A stretch of 64,000 bases of DNA from the NCBI RefSeq assembly GCF_900961225.1, contig NZ_CAAHFN010000044.1, positions 62,001 through 126,000 on the forward strand. The letters run 5' to 3'. The position numbers and the translations under genes are program-made. Positions 59,457 through 64,000 of the stretch are shown in pieces (position 1 is the stretch's first letter; the number at the start of each line of letters is the position of its first letter). The stretch comes from Modicisalibacter radicis. GTDB taxonomy: Bacteria > Pseudomonadota > Gammaproteobacteria > Pseudomonadales > Halomonadaceae. The notes under the pieces are model-generated. The model was not told the DNA's origin, ran no database searches, and saw nothing but the letters and a program-made list of their open reading frames with translations.

Positions 59457-61595
59457 TCAGACCTGCGGCCGGCCGTCGATCTCGCGGCGAAACGGCGGCA
59501 GCGAATCGAGCAGCGCCTGCCCGTAACGCCGCGTCAGGACGCGTCGATCGAGCAACGTGATGCGCCCCTCGTCGGCCTCCTTGCGGATCAGCCGGCCGCA
59601 GGCCTGGACCAGCTTGATCGAGGCGTCGGGCACCGAGATGCGCATGAAGGGATTGCCGCCGCGGCTCTCGATCCACTCGGCCAGCGTCGCGCCGACCGGA
59701 TCGTCGGGGACCGCGAACGGCAGCCGGGTGATCACCACATGGGTCAGGTAGTGCCCCGGCAGGTCGATGCCCTCGGCGAAGCTCGCCAGACCGAAGATGA
59801 TGCTGCCCTCGCCGGCGTCGACACGCTTGCGATGGCGATCGATCAATTCACGCTTGGGCAGGCGGTCCTGGGCCAGCACGCGCTTGCCCAGCGCCTCGGG
59901 CAGGGCCTTCTCGACGGCGCGCAGTTGCGCCCGCGACGAGAACAGCATGAGTACCGCCTCGCGCTCGCCGAGCGCGGCGATGAACTCGCCGATCGCCCGC
60001 TCGTGGGCGTCGCGATTGCTCGGATCGACCGCCTCGCGCGGCACGCTGAGTACCGCCCGGGAATAGTCGAAGGGGCTCGGCAGGCGCTGGTAGCGGTAAC
60101 GGTTGGCCAGCCCGGCGCGCTCCTGCAGGCGCTCGAAACGCCCCAGTGCGGTCAGCGTCGCCGAGGTCACCACCGCCCCGTAGCAGCTGCCCCACAGATA
60201 GCGTGCCAGGGTTTCCGCCGCCGACACCGGGCTCGCCGAGAAGGTCAGCTCGCTCTCCCCGCCCTGCTGGTCGAAGGTCAGCCAGCGCGCCTGCGGCGGC
60301 TCGCCCTCGCTGTCGTCGGCGGCCATCGCCTGCCACAGCGCATGCGCCTCGAGCGCGCGACCGTGCAGCAACGCCACCAACGGCAGCCAGGGCTCGGCCT
60401 GCTCGCGCTCGAGCCCGGTGGCCTTCTCGGGGTCGAGACTCTCGCGCAGGATGTCGGCCATCGTCTCGAGATTGCGCGACAGCTCGGCGAACGGCGTGAC
60501 CAGCGCCGTCGCCATCTCGCGCAGCGCCTGGGGCGCGCGGCCCATGGCGAAACGGTGATGGCGGGTATCGTCGCCGGCGCCATTGGGCAGCTCGGCGAGG
60601 CTGTGGCCCAGCGCATAGGCTTCGCCGAGGCGCGGTTCGAGGGCGGCGATCAACTCGGGAAAGCCCGCCAGCAGCCGTGCCAGGGTCGGCTGCACCGCCA
60701 GCGCGGTATTCAATTCGGTCAGCGACTTCTTGAGCGTGCGCAGCCAGCGCAGCGTGGCGTTGACGCCGAAGCGATGATAGAAGTGCTCGAGGGCCTTGTC
60801 GGGCAGATGGTGGCCTTCGTCGAAGACGTAGATGCAGTCCTTGGGCGGCGGCAGAACCACGCCGCCGCCCAGCGACAGATCGGCCAGCACCAGATCGTGA
60901 TTGGCGACGATCACGTCGGCCTGGTCGAGATGCCGACGGGCACGGAAGAACGCGCAGGCGCTGAAGTGGCCGCAGCGACGATTGGTGCACTGGCGGTGGT
61001 CGGTGGTCAGCTTGCGCCAGCTGGCATCCTCGATGGCCACCGGCCAGCTGTCGCGGTCGCCCTCCCAACGGCCGGCACCGTAGGCCTCGGCGAGCTCCTG
61101 TACGAGGCCGTGGAAGTCGTCGCCGTCGCGCGCTTCCAGGGCCTGCTCGAACAGCGAGTAGGTGGGGTTGTCCTCGACGCCGTCGAGCACCTGATCGAGC
61201 TTGGCGACACACAGGTAACGCCCGCGCCCCTTGGCCAGGGCATAGTCGAACTGCAGGCCGCTGTGGCGCTTGAGCGCGGGCAGATCCTGATGCAGCACCT
61301 GCTCCTGCAGTGCCACCGTGGCGGTCGAGACCACCAGTCGCTTGCCGCGGGCCTGGGCGACCGGCAACGCCGAAAGCAGGTAGGCCAGCGTCTTGCCGGT
61401 GCCGGTGCCGGCCTCGAGCACGCAGACGTGCTCGTTGGAGAGCCGCCGACCGCTGTCGTCGGCCTCGATGCCTGCCAGCGTCCGCGCGATCTCGGCGATC
61501 ATCAGCCGCTGGCCGTAGCGCGGGGTCAACTCGAGGCCCTCGAGGACCCGGCGATAAGCGGCCTGGATCTCGTCCTTCAGGGCCTCGTCGAGCAT
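59457..61595 (-). CDS. dinG: ATP-dependent DNA helicase DinG
   Basis: 712 residues. It is an XPD-like superfamily 2 helicase. Walker A is EAGTGTGKT at ~62. The Fe-S cluster cysteines are GRYLC at ~129 and RQCTNRRCGHFSAC at ~203-215. The DEAH-type box is FDEGHH, and the C-terminal motifs include LFSSRAQLRAVEKAL, FGLASFAEGIDLPG and KLVQACGRLIRKEADEG. DinG unwinds D-loops, R-loops and G-quadruplexes at stalled forks. It follows the DEAD-box helicase gene by 21 bases, suggesting co-transcription. Confidence 0.95.
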   Translation of the reverse strand: MLDEALKDEIQAAYRRVLEGLELTPRYGQRLMIAEIARTLAGIEADDSGRRLSNEHVCVLEAGTGTGKTLAYLLSALPVAQARGKRLVVSTATVALQEQVLHQDLPALKRHSGLQFDYALAKGRGRYLCVAKLDQVLDGVEDNPTYSLFEQALEARDGDDFHGLVQELAEAYGAGRWEGDRDSWPVAIEDASWRKLTTDHRQCTNRRCGHFSACAFFRARRHLDQADVIVANHDLVLADLSLGGGVVLPPPKDCIYVFDEGHHLPDKALEHFYHRFGVNATLRWLRTLKKSLTELNTALAVQPTLARLLAGFPELIAALEPRLGEAYALGHSLAELPNGAGDDTRHHRFAMGRAPQALREMATALVTPFAELSRNLETMADILRESLDPEKATGLEREQAEPWLPLVALLHGRALEAHALWQAMAADDSEGEPPQARWLTFDQQGGESELTFSASPVSAAETLARYLWGSCYGAVVTSATLTALGRFERLQERAGLANRYRYQRLPSPFDYSRAVLSVPREAVDPSNRDAHERAIGEFIAALGEREAVLMLFSSRAQLRAVEKALPEALGKRVLAQDRLPKRELIDRHRKRVDAGEGSIIFGLASFAEGIDLPGHYLTHVVITRLPFAVPDDPVGATLAEWIESRGGNPFMRISVPDASIKLVQACGRLIRKEADEGRITLLDRRVLTRRYGQALLDSLPPFRREIDGRPQV

Positions 61596-61616
61596 CGATC
61601 GATCCTTACATCGGCC

Positions 61617-62891
61617 CTACAGCAGCCCTTCGGGCGGATGCTCGCAGGGCAGCTTGTCGTTGATGTAGCGCTCGATCTCGGGCAGCGAGAAGGCGTCCTC
61701 CTCGCCGACGAAGCTGATCGACACGCCCTTGGCGCCGGCGCGCCCGGTACGCCCGATGCGATGCACGTAATCCTCGGGGTCCTCGGGCAGCGTGTAATTG
61801 ACGACGTGGCTGACATCGTCGATATGGATGCCGCGGCCGGCGACATCGGTCGCCACCAGCACCGTGAGCTCGCCTTCGCGGAAACGCTCGAGGGTCTTGA
61901 TGCGCTGACTCTGGGGCACGTCGCCGGAAAGCATGGCGACATCGACACCGGCCTTGCGCAGCAGCTCGTCGAGCTTGCGCACCAGGTCGCGACGGTTGCC
62001 GAAGACCATCACCCGCTCGAACGCTTCCTGCTTGAGCAGGTTGACCAGCAGCCGCTGCTTCTCGTCGTCACCGACCAGGTAGACGCGCTGGTCGATGTCG
62101 GCGGCGTTGTCGACGGTGACCTCGATCTCGACATGCGCCGGCTGGTGCGTCCACTGGCTGGCCAGGTTGAGGATATCCTCGGTGAAGGTCGCCGAGAACA
62201 GGAAGGTCTGGCGCTCCTCGGTCTTGGGCGTATGCCGAATGATCCGCTTGACGTCGGGGATGAAGCCCATCGACAGCATGCGATCCGCCTCGTCGAGCAC
62301 CAGCACCTCGGTCTGGCTGAGGTCGACGTCGCGCTTCTCGTGAAAATCGAGCAGCCGGCCCGGCGTGGCGACCAGCAGATCGACCTTCTTGGCCAGTTGC
62401 TCGCGCTGCTTCTGGTAATCCATGCCGCCGACCACACTGGCGATATTGAGCGAGGTGAAGCGGGCCAGCGCCTTGGCGTCCTTCTCGATCTGCAGCGCCA
62501 GCTCGCGGGTCGGCGCAACGATCAGCGCGCGCGGCGCGCCCGGCTTCTGTCCGTCCGGCGCCGGCTCCTCGAGAAAATAGGTCAGCGCGGCGATCAGAAA
62601 GGCCGCGGTCTTGCCGGTGCCGGTCTGGGCCTTGCCGACCACGTCGCCACCCAGCAGGGTCTGGCTCAGCGCCTCGGCCTGGATCGGCGTGCAGTATTCG
62701 AAGCCCAGCGCATGGATCGCCCGCATCAGCGGCAGCGGCAGGTCGAAGTCGTGGAAGCGCCACTTGCCGGCGACCGGCGGCACCTGGAACTGGCGCAGAT
62801 CCCAGTTGGACTGCGATTTGCGCGGCTTGCGGCGACGACGCTTGGGCTTGCGGTTCTGGGCCGGTGCGGCTGTCTTTTCCGACTCACTCAT
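61617..62891 (-). CDS. DEAD-box ATP-dependent RNA helicase (RhlB-like)
   Basis: 424 residues from ATG 62891. An ATG at 62939, with AAGGG upstream, would add 16 residues and remains possible. A basic N-terminal tail ([12 protein letters not shown]) is followed by the Q motif [40 protein letters not shown], the SAT motif FSATF, and [10 protein letters not shown]. The compact C-terminus without a long RGG tail and the VxFHDFDLP entry resemble RhlB of gammaproteobacteria. The exact paralogue cannot be fixed without alignment, so no symbol is given. Confidence 0.93.
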   Translation of the reverse strand: MSESEKTAAPAQNRKPKRRRRKPRKSQSNWDLRQFQVPPVAGKWRFHDFDLPLPLMRAIHALGFEYCTPIQAEALSQTLLGGDVVGKAQTGTGKTAAFLIAALTYFLEEPAPDGQKPGAPRALIVAPTRELALQIEKDAKALARFTSLNIASVVGGMDYQKQREQLAKKVDLLVATPGRLLDFHEKRDVDLSQTEVLVLDEADRMLSMGFIPDVKRIIRHTPKTEERQTFLFSATFTEDILNLASQWTHQPAHVEIEVTVDNAADIDQRVYLVGDDEKQRLLVNLLKQEAFERVMVFGNRRDLVRKLDELLRKAGVDVAMLSGDVPQSQRIKTLERFREGELTVLVATDVAGRGIHIDDVSHVVNYTLPEDPEDYVHRIGRTGRAGAKGVSISFVGEEDAFSLPEIERYINDKLPCEHPPEGLL

Positions 62892-63053
62892 AGGCTTGCA
62901 GTTCTGTTCCGGTTCGATGGGAAGTAATGAAGGCGCCATTGTACCAGCCCTTGGCAACAAGAGCCCGTCACGCGCATCGCGGGCCGCAGCCTGTCGGCAA
63001 CCTGCCGGGAACTGGTAGAATGCGCCCATGCACGATTCAGGAAGCCGCCCTAC

Positions 63054-63305
63054 ATGACGCGCAAGAAGAAGACTCGCTCGCTGGCCGACAAGGTGACCAT
63101 CCGCACCGGCAAGCGCAAGGATTATCGCCGCTGGCGCCACGACAACCCCGACGAGGTCGTCTCGTCACGCCGCTTCACCGAGAAGAAGCGCCAGCAGCGC
63201 AAGCTGCAGGCCGCCCGCAAGCTGGCCCGCCAGCAGCAGGCGACCAAGCTCGACCTGCACGGCAACGATTCGGGCGATGGCAACGCGCCGAAGGGGGACT
63301 CATGA
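63054..63305 (+). CDS. Small, very basic protein of unknown function
   Basis: 83 residues, about a third Lys and Arg, with no Cys ([20 protein letters not shown], then [20 protein letters not shown]). It is likely helical in the middle and disordered at the ends, so nucleic-acid or ribosome binding is plausible (inference). It begins 162 bases from the divergent helicase start, with a TAGAAT -10-like element around 63017. Its stop codon overlaps the xthA start (ATGA), giving translational coupling that supports it being real. Confidence 0.7.
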   Translation: MTRKKKTRSLADKVTIRTGKRKDYRRWRHDNPDEVVSSRRFTEKKRQQRKLQAARKLARQQQATKLDLHGNDSGDGNAPKGDS

Positions 63306-64000
63306 TGCGTCTGGTGTCCTTCAACATCAATGGGCTGCGCGCTCGCCTGCATCAGCTCGAAGCGCTGATAGAAAGCCATCGCCCGGCGGTGATCGGCCTG
63401 CAGGAGACCAAGGTCCATGATGACGAATTCCCCCTCGAGGCGGTTCGCGCGCTGGGCTACCACGTCTATTATCACGGCCAGAAAGGCCATTACGGGGTCG
63501 CCCTGCTCTGCCGGCGCGAGCCCGAGGAAGTCTTCTACGGCCTGCCCGACGATGGCGAGGACGCCCAGCGGCGCCTGATCGGCGCCCGCCTGACCGGCGA
63601 CGACGGCGAGACGCTGATCGTATGGAACGGCTATTTTCCCCAGGGCGAGAACGTCGCTCATGCGGTCAAGTACCCGCACAAGCGCGCTTTCTACGCCAAG
63701 CTCAGCGAGCATCTCGAGCGGGACTTCCGCCCCGACCAGCGACTCGCCCTGATGGGCGATTTCAACATCTCGCCGGAGGATATCGACATCGGCATCGGCG
63801 AGCCCAGCCGCAAGCGCTGGCTGCGGGAGGGCAAGACCAGCTTCCAGCCCGAGGAGCGCGAGTGGCTCGAGCGCCTGAAGAGCTGGGGACTGGACGACGG
63901 TTACCGACTCTGCCACCCCGACGACTGCGCCACCTTCAGCTGGTTCGACTACCGTTCGCGAGGCTTCGAGCGCGACCCCAAGCGCGGTCTGCGCATCGAT
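63302..64000 (+). CDS. xthA: Exonuclease III, N-terminal part (3' end outside window)
   Basis: The frame is open from ATG 63302 (or 63305) to the right edge, 233 codons, of about 268 in the family. Endonuclease/exonuclease/phosphatase fold: [17 protein letters not shown] with the metal-binding Asn, IGLQETKV with the catalytic Glu, [16 protein letters not shown], the [17 protein letters not shown] active site, and FSWFDYRS. It is the major AP endonuclease of base-excision repair and a 3'-5' exonuclease. It overlaps the preceding small basic gene by 4 bases. Confidence 0.96.
   Translation, partial: MMRLVSFNINGLRARLHQLEALIESHRPAVIGLQETKVHDDEFPLEAVRALGYHVYYHGQKGHYGVALLCRREPEEVFYGLPDDGEDAQRRLIGARLTGDDGETLIVWNGYFPQGENVAHAVKYPHKRAFYAKLSEHLERDFRPDQRLALMGDFNISPEDIDIGIGEPSRKRWLREGKTSFQPEEREWLERLKSWGLDDGYRLCHPDDCATFSWFDYRSRGFERDPKRGLRID

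Noticed and set aside
59295..62927. 1210-codon open frame antisense to dinG and the DEAD-box helicase
   Set aside because: It covers two clear helicase genes on the other strand and has low-complexity composition typical of antisense shadows.

Overview
The window is a gene-dense, high-GC gammaproteobacterial chromosome segment, most likely from a Halomonadaceae-type (Halomonas-like) bacterium. That assignment is inference. It rests on overall GC and codon style, the divergent fliE / fliFGHIJK layout, the barA-cysM-rlmD-relA-mazG cluster, and the rpoE-mucA-mucB-degP-lepA-lepB-rnc-era-recO-pdxJ block. No rRNA, tRNA, CRISPR array, insertion sequence or prophage was seen.

Region 1 (1-11.3 kb): the 3' end of a flagellin gene with a strong terminator, followed by a probable flagellin-modification locus. 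This locus holds a very large TPR / SPINDLY-type O-glycosyltransferase carrying two FkbM-type methyltransferase modules, a left-handed beta-helix acyltransferase and a small unknown helical protein. Base composition drops visibly from about 3.96 to 5.7 kb. A HigBA toxin-antitoxin pair lies next on the minus strand. Then comes a textbook FliA (sigma-28) promoter driving two outer-membrane lipoproteins (the second FlgO-like), a FlaG protein and a GAF-PAS-GGDEF-EAL protein.

Region 2 (11.4-27.4 kb): the flagellar export and motor operon. fliE is on the minus strand, and fliF-G-H-I-J-K and fliL-M-N-O-P-Q-R are on the plus strand, many with 4-8 base overlaps. Two more GGDEF-EAL proteins follow fliR. 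All three composite c-di-GMP proteins in the window have damaged GGDEF halves and largely intact EAL halves, so they are predicted to be phosphodiesterases placed around the motility genes.

Region 3 (27.5-40.5 kb): rfaH-slyD (minus), an AmpG-like permease, a SEC-C zinc protein, an unknown two-TM 639-residue protein, topB-panE, and ppc (minus).

Region 4 (39.6-48.7 kb): the minus-strand cluster cysM-rlmD-relA-mazG-ppc (sulfur assimilation, rRNA methylation, stringent response, nucleotide clean-up, anaplerosis), divergent from the hybrid histidine kinase barA/gacS.

Region 5 (47.9-58.0 kb): the envelope-stress block rpoE/algU-mucA-mucB-degP followed by lepA-lepB-rnc-era-recO-pdxJ, all on the minus strand. 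degP sits where rseC/mucC would be in E. coli or Pseudomonas.

Region 6 (58.3-64 kb): a class I DAHP synthase, DinG helicase, a DEAD-box RNA helicase, a small basic protein, and the 5' part of exonuclease III, which runs off the right edge.
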